The translations under genes and the position numbers were made by a program. A stretch of 64,000 nt of DNA, from assembly GCF_900113115.1 (NCBI RefSeq), contig NZ_FOOF01000014.1, forward strand, positions 124,001 to 188,000, written 5' to 3'. Below the pieces are notes generated by a model. That model was not told the origin of the DNA. It did no database searches and saw nothing but the letters and a program-made list of their open reading frames with translations. Numbering within the stretch: the stretch's first letter is position 1; each line of letters begins with the position of its first letter. The stretch comes from Duganella sp. CF458 (GTDB lineage Bacteria > Pseudomonadota > Gammaproteobacteria > Burkholderiales > Burkholderiaceae_D). Shown piece after piece: positions 49,965 to 58,287 of this stretch.

Positions 49965-51665
49965 TTATTTTGCCAGCAAGGAGTTGGCAGTCGGGAAAGA
50001 TGGGCGAATGTCATTCGGGACTGTCTTCATCTTGTCCAGGGCCTTCTGCACGTCAGGACGGATGACGACGTACTTCGCCATCATGTCCTTGGCGCGCGCG
50101 TAATCGCCGGTCGCCTCGATCGTAAGGAACTCGCGGTCGAGATCGATCACCGCCTGCTTGATCTTCTTGAAGTCGACCGAGAAGGTGCCGTCGCCGTGCG
50201 AAACGAAGCCGCCCTGATCCAGCAGGTAGTTGACCTGGATCGCCATGCCGCGCGCGTGCGAGTCGGTCAGGCCGAAGTGCAGCGTGCGGAATGCCGAAGC
50301 GAGGAAGGTGGTGTGAAGCTTGCGCTCCGCCGCTTCCCCCTGCCCCAACGTGTCGTTCAGTTGCCCCTTCTCCATCATGTACATCAGGGCGAACAGGCCG
50401 GTGATATCGGCTTTCGCTTCCTCGATGGTGGAATAGGCTTCCTTCAGATCCTGGCGCGGAGTCGACTCCGTGGCACCCACCTTGGTGATGTGCGGGCCCA
50501 GGCCGTGCGTGATTTCATGCGCCAGGATGTGGGTAAAGAAGGAGTTGAAGTCCAGGTCCTTCTGGTCCGAGGGACGCAGCACCAGCTTGGCGATCGGGGT
50601 CAGCGTGGCCTTGAACTTCTCTTCCTGCACGTTCTTCAGCATCACGCGCTTGGAGCCGCGCTGGCTGATGATGCGCTCGTCGTTCGGCAGGTTGTAGGCG
50701 GCGGTCTGCACGCCCATATTGCCGTCGCCCGCGCCGTAGACCTGGTTCACCACCACCATCGGCGCCACGGCGCCTACCTTCGGATTGCGATATTTGGCAT
50801 CGACCGGCAGGTTGTCTTCCAGCTCCTGCATATGCTTGGCGAAGAAGTCCAGCTTGCGCGTTTCCTTATCGTCGCGGATATTCACATAGGCTTCGAAAGC
50901 GGCCTTGTAGCCAAACAGTTCGTCGTTATAGGTCTCGTATGGACCGATGGTGACGTCGACCGGGGAATCGAGGTCCATCCAGGCGAAGTCGGAAGGCAGG
51001 TAATCGTTGGACAGGAAGGCATCGGCACGCAGGTCGAGGAACTTCTTCAGCGAAGCGTTGCTGGTGGCGGCAGCGGCCTCCTTCAGCAGCTTGGACAGCT
51101 TTTGCAGCTCCGGCTTGTATTCATCCGAGTATTTGACGATCTTGAACTTGCCGTCATCGCCCTTGCGGATGGTGGTGAAGAACCACTGCGCCTCCTGCTT
51201 CTGCGCGGCAGGCAGGCCGTTGATCCACGCCTCCACCTCCTCCTTGCTGGCGCCTTCCGGATAGAAGTTGGCGGCGGCCGGCTTATGGCCGGGCACCTTG
51301 ATGCCCGCTACGTCCGCAGGCAGGAAAGACTTGTGCTCGTCGAGGATGGACCACGGGCCTTTGTTCAGCCAGAAGTACTCGGCGCGCGCCTTGCCCAGCG
51401 CCGACCGGTCCTTTTGCAGCGCGGCGTACAAGGCCTCGTTGCCCGACCAGCGCTGGCGCAGTTGCAGGGTATCGACAAGCTTCGCTGCTTCGATCAGTTT
51501 CTTGATCGCCTGGCGATCGCCGGCGGAAAGATGCGAGGTGTCAGCCTTCAGTTGCACCGGCGCGTAGCGCTTGGTCATCTTCTGCAGCTCGGCGACATCG
51601 GCCGGAGCAGCGGCAGCGGAGGCGCTGGCAAGCGCCAGCACCAGCGGGGTCAGGAGGTTTTTCAT
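49965..51665 (-). CDS. DPP III-like (M49-related) exported zinc peptidase
   Basis: 566 residues with signal peptide (about 1-20). The zinc motif is HEITHGLGPH with ligands H383 and H387, and the second motif is EEAKAD (E415/E416, D420), in the order of family M49. Classical DPP III has HExxxH and EECRAD; the HExxH-GLGPH variant is the one seen in the DPP III-like half of plant NUDT3 proteins and in bacterial relatives, often called Zn-dependent hydrolase. Likely cleaves peptides in the periplasm. No Nudix domain is fused here. Confidence 0.8.
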   Translation of the reverse strand: MKNLLTPLVLALASASAAAAPADVAELQKMTKRYAPVQLKADTSHLSAGDRQAIKKLIEAAKLVDTLQLRQRWSGNEALYAALQKDRSALGKARAEYFWLNKGPWSILDEHKSFLPADVAGIKVPGHKPAAANFYPEGASKEEVEAWINGLPAAQKQEAQWFFTTIRKGDDGKFKIVKYSDEYKPELQKLSKLLKEAAAATSNASLKKFLDLRADAFLSNDYLPSDFAWMDLDSPVDVTIGPYETYNDELFGYKAAFEAYVNIRDDKETRKLDFFAKHMQELEDNLPVDAKYRNPKVGAVAPMVVVNQVYGAGDGNMGVQTAAYNLPNDERIISQRGSKRVMLKNVQEEKFKATLTPIAKLVLRPSDQKDLDFNSFFTHILAHEITHGLGPHITKVGATESTPRQDLKEAYSTIEEAKADITGLFALMYMMEKGQLNDTLGQGEAAERKLHTTFLASAFRTLHFGLTDSHARGMAIQVNYLLDQGGFVSHGDGTFSVDFKKIKQAVIDLDREFLTIEATGDYARAKDMMAKYVVIRPDVQKALDKMKTVPNDIRPSFPTANSLLAK

Positions 51666-51714
51666 GTGGCCTTTTCTCTACAGTTAAAAGGAAGGCCACA
51701 TTGTATGCCTGCGT

Positions 51715-52317
51715 CTACCAGGCGCGGTAAGTTTTTCCGGATTCCGCACCTTCCACGCAACGGCTGTAGGCACGGGCTACGCGGTTGGCTGGAACGGTCT
51801 CTAAGCCATGAAACAGCGACTCGAATTGTTCCGCCGACTCCTCCAGCAGCGAAGGGTTCACCACATTGATGCGCAAGCCTCGCTGCAGCTCGATTGCCGC
51901 GCCGCTGGCGAAGCCCTCGATGCCGTTGTTGACGGCTACCGTATTGGCGCAGCCCCGCAGCGGGTTGTGCGCATCGACGCCGCTGGTCAAGGTGATCGAG
52001 CCGCCATCGTTCAGCGCGTGCTGCGCCACCAGGGTCACGTTCACCTGCCCCATCAGCTTCGAATCGAGGCCGACGCGGAACTGCTGGTGCGTCATCGCTC
52101 CCAAGGGACCGACGTGGAGCGCACCCGCAGCCACCACCACGTGGTCCACCCTGCCAGTTGCCGCGAACAAGGCCTGCACCGAATCGATATCTTCGATGGC
52201 CACACGATGGTCGCCGCTGCTGCGGCCGGCGGTGATCACGCGATGACGCTTGCCCAGCTCCCGCACCACGGCGCTGCCGATGGTGCCGGTGCCGCCAATG
52301 ACCAGGACCGTACGCAT
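51715..52317 (-). CDS. SDR-fold protein lacking YxxxK (Lin1944-like), copy 2
   Basis: 200 residues, Rossmann fold with glycine motif IGGTGTIG at 7-14. By alignment to canonical SDRs the catalytic Tyr and Lys are replaced by Thr126 and Asn130 (ANTVAVNNGIEGF), while the Ser-containing strand SITLTSG is retained. This fits the Lin1944-like SDR group, whose members lack the usual active site. It is colinear without gaps with the upstream gene and about 62% identical by my ungapped count, so it is a tandem duplicate. Its ATG overlaps the upstream stop as TAATG. Function unknown. Confidence 0.85.
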   Translation of the reverse strand: MRTVLVIGGTGTIGSAVVRELGKRHRVITAGRSSGDHRVAIEDIDSVQALFAATGRVDHVVVAAGALHVGPLGAMTHQQFRVGLDSKLMGQVNVTLVAQHALNDGGSITLTSGVDAHNPLRGCANTVAVNNGIEGFASGAAIELQRGLRINVVNPSLLEESAEQFESLFHGLETVPANRVARAYSRCVEGAESGKTYRAW

Positions 52318-52919
52318 TACCACACGCGGTAGGTCTTGCCGTTTTCCGCGCCTTCCACGCTGCGGCTGTAGGCCAGGGCCGCGCGTTTCACCGGCACGGT
52401 TTCCATGCCGTAGAAGTATGGGCCGTAGGTTTCCACCGACTCATCGACCAGGGTCGGGCTGATCACGTTGATGCGCAGGCCGCGCGGCAGCTCGATCGCC
52501 GCGCCCAACACAAAGCCTTCCACCGCGCGGTTGACGGTGCTGGCGTTGGCGCCGAAGCGGATCGGATTTTCCGAAATGCTGCCGCTGGTCAGGGTGATCG
52601 AACCGCCATCGTTCAGGTATTGTTGCGCGGCCAGGGCCACGTTCACCTGCCCCATCAGTTTGGAGTTGAGGCCAAGCTGGAACTGCTGTGCGGTCATCTC
52701 GGCCAGCGGACCGAAATGCAGGTCGCCGGCAGCGACCACCACGCCGTCCACTTTGCCAACCTTCTCGAACAGCGCCCGCACCGAAGCCGGATCCTCGATC
52801 TTGACCTGGTACTGGCCACTGTTGCGGCCCACAGTGATCACTTCATGGCGCAAGCCCAGTTGTTCCACGATGCCCTTGCCGAGGGTGCCCGATGCGCCGA
52901 TAACGATGATTTTCTTCAT
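52317..52919 (-). CDS. SDR-fold protein lacking YxxxK (Lin1944-like), copy 1
   Basis: 200 residues; glycine motif IGASGTLG at 7-14. The canonical Tyr-x-x-x-Lys is replaced by Ala126 and Asn130 (NASTVNRAVEGF). NAD(P)-binding is plausible but normal SDR catalysis is not. First gene of the pair, divergent from the LysR gene with about 100 bases between the starts, so the LysR protein probably controls it. GGAGAATC precedes the ATG. Confidence 0.85.
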   Translation of the reverse strand: MKKIIVIGASGTLGKGIVEQLGLRHEVITVGRNSGQYQVKIEDPASVRALFEKVGKVDGVVVAAGDLHFGPLAEMTAQQFQLGLNSKLMGQVNVALAAQQYLNDGGSITLTSGSISENPIRFGANASTVNRAVEGFVLGAAIELPRGLRINVISPTLVDESVETYGPYFYGMETVPVKRAALAYSRSVEGAENGKTYRVW

Positions 52920-53020
52920 GTTGATTCTCCTGTTGGGTTTCGAAGTGAAGCCAGTATGCGCTCCGTCACCACAGGAATAAATGAGCTATTATTTAGATAA
53001 TTACAAACCCATAGTTAGCA

Positions 53021-53908
53021 ATGGACAAATTACGCAGCATGGAGGTATTTGTCGCCGCCGTCGACAGCGGCAGCTTCACAGCGGCGGCCGAGCGTTTCGG
53101 GATCTCCGCCGTCATGGTCGGCAAGCACGTGCGCGAGCTGGAACAAAGGCTCGGCGCAGCCCTGTTGACGCGCACCACGCGGCGCCAATCGCTGACAGAG
53201 ATCGGGCGCCAGTATGCCGAGCAATGCCGCGCGATCCTGGCCCAGATCGGCGCCGCCGAAAGCCTGGCCGAAACCATGCGCGTGGCGCCACGCGGCGTAT
53301 TGAAGGTGACGGCAGCAGTCTCGTTCGGCATGGAGTGGCTCAGTCCGATGATCCCCGACTTCCTCGAAATGTATCCCGAAGTCAGCGTGGAGCTGAGCCT
53401 GAACGACCGCATGATCGACATGGTGGAAGAAGGCTTCGACATCGCGGTGCGCATCGGCACGCTGGAAGACTCGTCGCTGGTCGCGCGCCCGCTGCGGCCC
53501 TATGGCGTGGTGATCTGCGGCGCGCCCGACTACCTCGCCAAGCGGGGCGTACCGCAAGTACCCAACGACCTGGCGCAGCACGAATGCCTGGAATTCAGCG
53601 GCTGGGTGCCGCAAGCGCGCTGGCGGCTGACAGGCGACAAGGACGCCCGCCACGTCCCATTGAGCCGCCTGCGCGCCAACAACAGTTACGCGCTGAAGCA
53701 GGCAGCGTTAAAAGGCTTCGGCCTGACCATGCAGGCTGAAACCGCGCTGGCGCAAGACATCGCCGCCGGCCGCCTGGTGCGCGTACTGGACGCCTACCTG
53801 CCCACGCCGCGCCCCATGCACCTGCTCTACCCCCGCGACCGCCAGCCCACCCCCAAGCTGACCAGCTTCATCGACTTCATGCTCACCCGCCTCGGCCCTA
53901 GCAATTAA
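53021..53908 (+). CDS. LysR-family regulator of the adjacent SDR pair
   Basis: 295 residues. Helix-turn-helix at 1-60 (SMEVFVAAVDSGSFTAAAER, ISAVMVGKHVRELEQRLGA), effector domain to the end with LNDRMIDMVEEGFDIAVRIG, the usual core of the CrgA/DhcR-type subgroup. Short intergenic region with the SDR genes suggests autoregulation and control of them. The stop codon abuts an 82-base palindrome that can serve as its terminator. Confidence 0.9.
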   Translation: MDKLRSMEVFVAAVDSGSFTAAAERFGISAVMVGKHVRELEQRLGAALLTRTTRRQSLTEIGRQYAEQCRAILAQIGAAESLAETMRVAPRGVLKVTAAVSFGMEWLSPMIPDFLEMYPEVSVELSLNDRMIDMVEEGFDIAVRIGTLEDSSLVARPLRPYGVVICGAPDYLAKRGVPQVPNDLAQHECLEFSGWVPQARWRLTGDKDARHVPLSRLRANNSYALKQAALKGFGLTMQAETALAQDIAAGRLVRVLDAYLPTPRPMHLLYPRDRQPTPKLTSFIDFMLTRLGPSN

Positions 53909-53990
53909 AAAGTCGGGGTCAGCTCTGGCAACCGGACATTTATTCCGCCAGCGGAATAAATGTCCGGTTGCCAGAGCTGACCCCGACTTT
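53909..53990. repeat. 82-base perfect palindrome (REP-like hairpin)
   Basis: Two perfect 40-base inverted arms around a CA centre (53949-53950). Left arm starts AAAGTCGGGGTCAGCTCTGG and ends CGGACATTTATTCCGC. It begins directly after the LysR stop and ends 13 bases before the stop of the convergent efflux gene, so it can act as a bidirectional terminator. The core GGGGTCAG and CGGACATTT are shared with the repeat at 59631-59677 near the RAYT gene. Confidence 0.9.
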
Positions 53991-54003
53991 CAAGTTTTAA
54001 GTG

Positions 54004-55422
54004 TTAAGGGGCTTGCCAGCCGCCGCCGAGGGCGCGGGCGAAGCTGACCGTGGCCAGCAGGCGCTGGGTGTTGATTTGCACGGCGGCGCGGTCGGCGGCC
54101 AGGGCGCTGCGCTGGGCGTCGGTGACGTCGAGGTAGGTGCTGATGCCGCGCTCGTATCGGGCGCGGGCGACGTCATAGGCGCGGGTGGCGGCTTCGCGGG
54201 AAGTGGCCTGGACCTTGCCTTGCTGCGTGCGTTGCTGCACGTCGGACAGGGCGTCTTCCACTTCACGCAATGCCGTCAGCAGCTTGCCTTCGTGGTTGGC
54301 TAGCGCTTCTTCGTAACGGGCTTTGGCGACCGTCAGGTTGGATTGGTTGCGCCCGCCGTCCAGGAGCGGCAGCGACAGTGCCAGCGGGCCGAAGCTGAAG
54401 GCGCGCGAGCCGCCTTTGGCGATGTCGCTCAGGCTTTCCGAGGCATAGCCGAAGTTGCCGGTCAGGCTGACCGATGGGTAGAACGCGCCTTCCGCTACGC
54501 CGACGTTGGCATTGGTCGCGCGCACGGTGGCGACGCTGGCTGCCAGGTCGGGGCGATTGGCCAGCAGCTTGGCCGGCAGGCCGGATGGAATGACCGGCGG
54601 TGCCGGCATTTCGGTGGCAGGTGCCGGCTCCAGCTGCATCGACGACGGCGAGGCGCCCACCAGGACCGCCAGCGCATGTTCCAGCGTATTGCGCTGGCGT
54701 TGGACTTCTTCCAGGTCGGCTTCGGCATTCGCGCGTTCGATGCGGGCACGCGAGGTGTCCAGTTCATTCGACAGGCCGGCGTTGAAGCGGGCGTTCACCA
54801 GTTCCTCAGTCTCCTTGCGGGTGGCCAGTGCGCCGCGCAGGATCGCCATTTCGGCATCCAGGCCGCGCAATTGCCAGTAGCTGGTGGCGATCTGGGACGA
54901 CAGCAGCAGCAGCACGCCGTCGCGGTCATGGCTGGCCGCCAGCGCTTGCGCGTCGGCCGACTCCACGGCGCGGCGTACGCGGCCGAACAGGTCCAGCTCA
55001 TACGAGAAGCCTGCCGCGACCGAGTAGTTGTTGCCGTGGATCGAGCGGTGGCCCAGCGCGATACCTTGCGAGGTATTGGCCGAGGTACGCGAATTCGATA
55101 CGCCGGTACTGAGCGTCACGGACGGCAACTGGCTGGCTTTCACCAGCCCCAGTTGCGCTTCGGCCTGGAACAGGCGCTGCGCCGCCGCCTTGACGGTCGG
55201 GCTGTCGCGCAGGGCCTGGTGTTCAAGCCGGTTCAGCGTGTCGTCGCTGAACACGGTCCACCATTGCGACGGCAGTTGGGCTTCGCCGGCCGCGCCTTGC
55301 GGCGCATGGCGGAAGGCCTGTTCCGGCATCCCGGCAGGTGCCTTGAAGTCGCTACCCACGGTGCCGCAGCCGGCCAGCACCGCTGCCGCGCCAACTGCCA
55401 TTGCAATCATCTTGATGTTCAT
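54004..55422 (-). CDS. NodT-family outer membrane efflux factor
   Basis: 472-residue outer membrane channel of tripartite efflux pumps (TolC/OprM/NodT type). The ATG at 55422 gives MNIKMIAMAVGAAAVLAGCG, a lipobox with LAGC, so it is a lipoprotein; GAGGT lies upstream. Two OEP repeats (about 70-265 and 270-460), including GLVKASQLPSVTLSTGVSNS and FSFGPLALSLPLLDGGRNQS. Third gene of the emrA-emrB-nodT operon; partners are the HlyD-type adaptor and the DHA2 pump. Confidence 0.92.
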   Translation of the reverse strand: MNIKMIAMAVGAAAVLAGCGTVGSDFKAPAGMPEQAFRHAPQGAAGEAQLPSQWWTVFSDDTLNRLEHQALRDSPTVKAAAQRLFQAEAQLGLVKASQLPSVTLSTGVSNSRTSANTSQGIALGHRSIHGNNYSVAAGFSYELDLFGRVRRAVESADAQALAASHDRDGVLLLLSSQIATSYWQLRGLDAEMAILRGALATRKETEELVNARFNAGLSNELDTSRARIERANAEADLEEVQRQRNTLEHALAVLVGASPSSMQLEPAPATEMPAPPVIPSGLPAKLLANRPDLAASVATVRATNANVGVAEGAFYPSVSLTGNFGYASESLSDIAKGGSRAFSFGPLALSLPLLDGGRNQSNLTVAKARYEEALANHEGKLLTALREVEDALSDVQQRTQQGKVQATSREAATRAYDVARARYERGISTYLDVTDAQRSALAADRAAVQINTQRLLATVSFARALGGGWQAP

Positions 55423-55442
55423 ACTATTTACCTCAATTCTTT

Positions 55443-57017
55443 TTAATGCGCGCCGGAGCCGCCACCCGAAGGGGATTTCACTTTGTCGGACAGCCACAGG
55501 ATCAGGATGCAGGACAGCAGGATCGCACCCACGATCAGGAAGCCGTCGTTGTAAGCCATCACAAACGACTCGCGCCGCACGATGCCGTCAACCGCCTTCA
55601 GCGCCTTGTCCGATGCGGTGACCGGATCGAAGCCCTTGCCGATGAACGATTGCGTCAACTGGTCCAGGCGCAGCTGGGTCGCGGCGGAGAAGCTGTTCAC
55701 GGCCTCGCCCAGGCGGGCCGAGTGGAAGTGTTCGCGCTGCGTCAGCTGGGTTGCCAGCAGGGCGATGCCGATCGAGCCGCCCAGGTTGCGGATCATGTTG
55801 AACAGGCTCGAAGCGGATGCGGTGTCTTTTGGCGCAATGCCATTCATCGCAAAGTTCGACAGCGTCAGCATGACAAACGGTTGGCCCAGCGCGCGCACCA
55901 CTTGCGACAGCAGCAGCTGGTCGTAGCCGGTGGTCGCGTCCATGTAGGCATTCATGATGCAGGACACGCCGAACAGCCCCAGGCCGATCGAGCACAGGAT
56001 GCGGTTGTCGACCTTCATCGACAGCTTGGCCGCGAACGGCATGATGAACAGCTGCGGCAAGCCGGCCCACATGATCACTTCACCGATCTGCATCGGCGAG
56101 TAGCCGGCGATCTGCCCCAGGTACAGCGGCAGCAGGAAGGACGAGCCGTACAAGCCCATGCCCATCACCGCAGCCAGCGCCGACGCAACGAGAAAGTTAC
56201 GCTGCGCGAACAGCCCCAGGTTGACGAAGGGTTGCGGACGCATCGCGCTGGTCAGCACCCAGCCCAGCAGACCGACGATCGACAGGCCGGCAAAGGCAAT
56301 GATGAAACCCGATTCGAACCAGTCCTTGCTATTGCCCTCTTCCAGGAAGATGGTCAGGCAGCCCAGGCCCAGCGCCATGAAGGCAATGCCCAGCCAGTCG
56401 GCGTGGAACAACTCGCTGAGCTTGCGCTCTTCGTGGTCGAGGCCATACGCCACGCCGGCAATCAGCAGCAGGCCCGGCACCCAGTTGATGTAGAAGATCG
56501 AAGGCCAGCCATACAGCTCGCTCAGGTAGCCGCCCAGGGTCGGGCCCATGGAGGGCGCCAGCGTTGCGGTCAGGCCGAAGATCGCCATGCCGACCGCGCG
56601 CTTGGAGGCGGGCAGCTTGGCCATCACCAGCGTCATCGCCATCGGGATCAGTGCGCCGCCGGTAAAGCCCTGCATCATGCGGAACAGGATCATGCTTTCC
56701 AGGTTCCAGGCAGCGCCGCACAGGGTCGAGAACACCAGGAACAGCGCGGTGGTGCCCATCATGTAACCGCGCATGCCGAAGGTGCGCGTCAGCAGCGCCG
56801 TCAGCGGGATCACGATGATTTCGGCCACCAGGTAGGCGGTCGAGATCCAGGAACCCTCTTCCTGCGTGGCGTTCAGCGCGCCCAGGATGTCGCGCAGCGA
56901 GGAGTTGGTGATCTGGATGTCCAGCACCGCCATGAAGGCGCCCAGCATGCCCGCAGCGACCGCGATCCAGGTGCGGCCGGATACCCGGCCCTCAGGCACG
57001 ATCATCGAGTCGCTCAT
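55443..57017 (-). CDS. emrB: DHA2-family MFS drug pump (EmrB type)
   Basis: 524-residue fourteen-helix drug:proton antiporter. Family marks: MLGAFMAVLDIQITNSSLRD (motif D1), IPLTALLTRTFGMRGYMMGT with the loop-2 basic pattern, FTGGALIPMAMTLVMAKLPA and GPTLGGYLSELYGWPSIFYI (motif C). It needs the HlyD adaptor and outer membrane factor to cross both membranes. Its ATG overlaps the adaptor gene stop as ATGA. Likely exports hydrophobic toxicants; induction through the divergent TetR protein. Confidence 0.92.
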   Translation of the reverse strand: MSDSMIVPEGRVSGRTWIAVAAGMLGAFMAVLDIQITNSSLRDILGALNATQEEGSWISTAYLVAEIIVIPLTALLTRTFGMRGYMMGTTALFLVFSTLCGAAWNLESMILFRMMQGFTGGALIPMAMTLVMAKLPASKRAVGMAIFGLTATLAPSMGPTLGGYLSELYGWPSIFYINWVPGLLLIAGVAYGLDHEERKLSELFHADWLGIAFMALGLGCLTIFLEEGNSKDWFESGFIIAFAGLSIVGLLGWVLTSAMRPQPFVNLGLFAQRNFLVASALAAVMGMGLYGSSFLLPLYLGQIAGYSPMQIGEVIMWAGLPQLFIMPFAAKLSMKVDNRILCSIGLGLFGVSCIMNAYMDATTGYDQLLLSQVVRALGQPFVMLTLSNFAMNGIAPKDTASASSLFNMIRNLGGSIGIALLATQLTQREHFHSARLGEAVNSFSAATQLRLDQLTQSFIGKGFDPVTASDKALKAVDGIVRRESFVMAYNDGFLIVGAILLSCILILWLSDKVKSPSGGGSGAH

Positions 57018-58135
57018 TTTGCGTTCGACTTGATGCTGACTTCAGCGATGGCGGACATGCCCGGCACCAGGCGGCCTTCGTAGGCTTTCAGGTCTTCCGG
57101 CTTGAAGGTGATCTTGACCGGCACGCGCTGCACGATCTTGGTGAAGTTGCCGGTGGCGTTATCGGCCGGCAGCAGTGCGAACTGCGCGCCGGAGGCTGGC
57201 GAGAAGGAGTCGACGCGGCCCGTCAACTCCTTGCCCGGCAAGGCATCGATGCTCAGGCTCACTTCCTGGCCTACGCGCATGTCGGCAAGCTGGGTTTCCT
57301 TGAAGTTGGCGGTAACCCAAACATTGTCCTGCACCAGGGCCACCAGTTGCTGGCCCGGCTGTACGCGCTGGCCCACTTCCAGGGCGCGCTTGCCGACGCG
57401 GCCTTCGACCGGAGCGACGATGCGGTTGTATGCCAGTTGCTGCTGCGCGTCTTTCAACTGCACTTGCAGCACCTTGACTTGCGCCTTCAACACTTCACGG
57501 GCGGAGGTGGCCGAGCCGATTTGCGCTTTCGCCGCCACGGCGCTGTCCTTGCGCGCTGCCACGTCGGCAGTGGCGCTGGCGCGGGCTGCGTTGGCGGCAT
57601 CCAGTTCGGCTTTCGACACAGCCTTCATCTGGCTGGTGAACAGCTGGCCGTAGCGCTCGGCGTCCTGCGCAGCGCGCAGCTGGTTGGCTTGCGCCTGTGC
57701 CACCTGGGCGGCAGCGGCGCTGGCCTGGGCGTTCACCTGGGCGATCTGGGCGTCGGCCTGCAGCACCTGCTGCTGCACGCTGGCGATCTGCGCCTGGATC
57801 TGCTCCACCTTGACCTGTTGGTCGAAGGGATCGAGTTCGGCGATCACGTCGCCTGCTTTCACGAACTGGTTGTCATCCACCAGCACCTTGGTCACCACGC
57901 CCGAAATGCGCGAAGACACCGGATGCACGTGGCCTGCCACGTAGGCGTTTTCCGTTTCCACATAGTGCTGGCCGCGGTACCACATGCGGCCACCCGCAGC
58001 CAGGGCTGCCAGGGCGATCAGGCCGGCGATCACAAGAACGCGACGGTTGGGAGGAGTAGCGGCAGGCGTGGTGGTTGGCGCGGCCTCTGGCACGGCGCTG
58101 AGCACTTTTTGTTCGGCTGGGTTGTGCTGGGACAT
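57014..58135 (-). CDS. emrA: HlyD/EmrA-type membrane fusion protein
   Basis: 373-residue adaptor. A single N-terminal helix (about 30-50, VLVIAGLIALAALAAGG) anchors it; the lipoyl/barrel-sandwich halves (about 55-95 and 250-290) flank a long alpha-hairpin of Ala/Gln-rich coiled coil (about 95-245: IASVQQQVLQADAQIAQVNA). C-terminal beta barrel follows. First gene of the operon, start 58135 with GGGAG upstream. Confidence 0.92.
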   Translation of the reverse strand: MSQHNPAEQKVLSAVPEAAPTTTPAATPPNRRVLVIAGLIALAALAAGGRMWYRGQHYVETENAYVAGHVHPVSSRISGVVTKVLVDDNQFVKAGDVIAELDPFDQQVKVEQIQAQIASVQQQVLQADAQIAQVNAQASAAAAQVAQAQANQLRAAQDAERYGQLFTSQMKAVSKAELDAANAARASATADVAARKDSAVAAKAQIGSATSAREVLKAQVKVLQVQLKDAQQQLAYNRIVAPVEGRVGKRALEVGQRVQPGQQLVALVQDNVWVTANFKETQLADMRVGQEVSLSIDALPGKELTGRVDSFSPASGAQFALLPADNATGNFTKIVQRVPVKITFKPEDLKAYEGRLVPGMSAIAEVSIKSNAK

Positions 58136-58202
58136 GGTGGGAAGCTCCCTGAAAATGAAATGAGTCGTGTGCATTATTCGTCAAACAATGACCGAAGTCA
58201 AG

Positions 58203-58226
58203 AAATGAAACGATTGCATTTCATTT
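58203..58226. promoter_or_regulatory. Operator-like inverted repeat between emrA and tetR
   Basis: AAATGAAA (58203-58210), 8-base spacer, TTTCATTT (58219-58226): perfect half-sites in the 150-base divergent region between the pump operon and the TetR gene, the usual position for a TetR-family operator. A further AATGAAATG lies nearer emrA at 58155-58163, possibly a weaker half-site. Confidence 0.6.
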
Positions 58227-58287
58227 TTATTTGGCATAAAGTGGGGGCTATCTGTTAGCCTTCGGGCATTACGTACGGTTTTCAATC

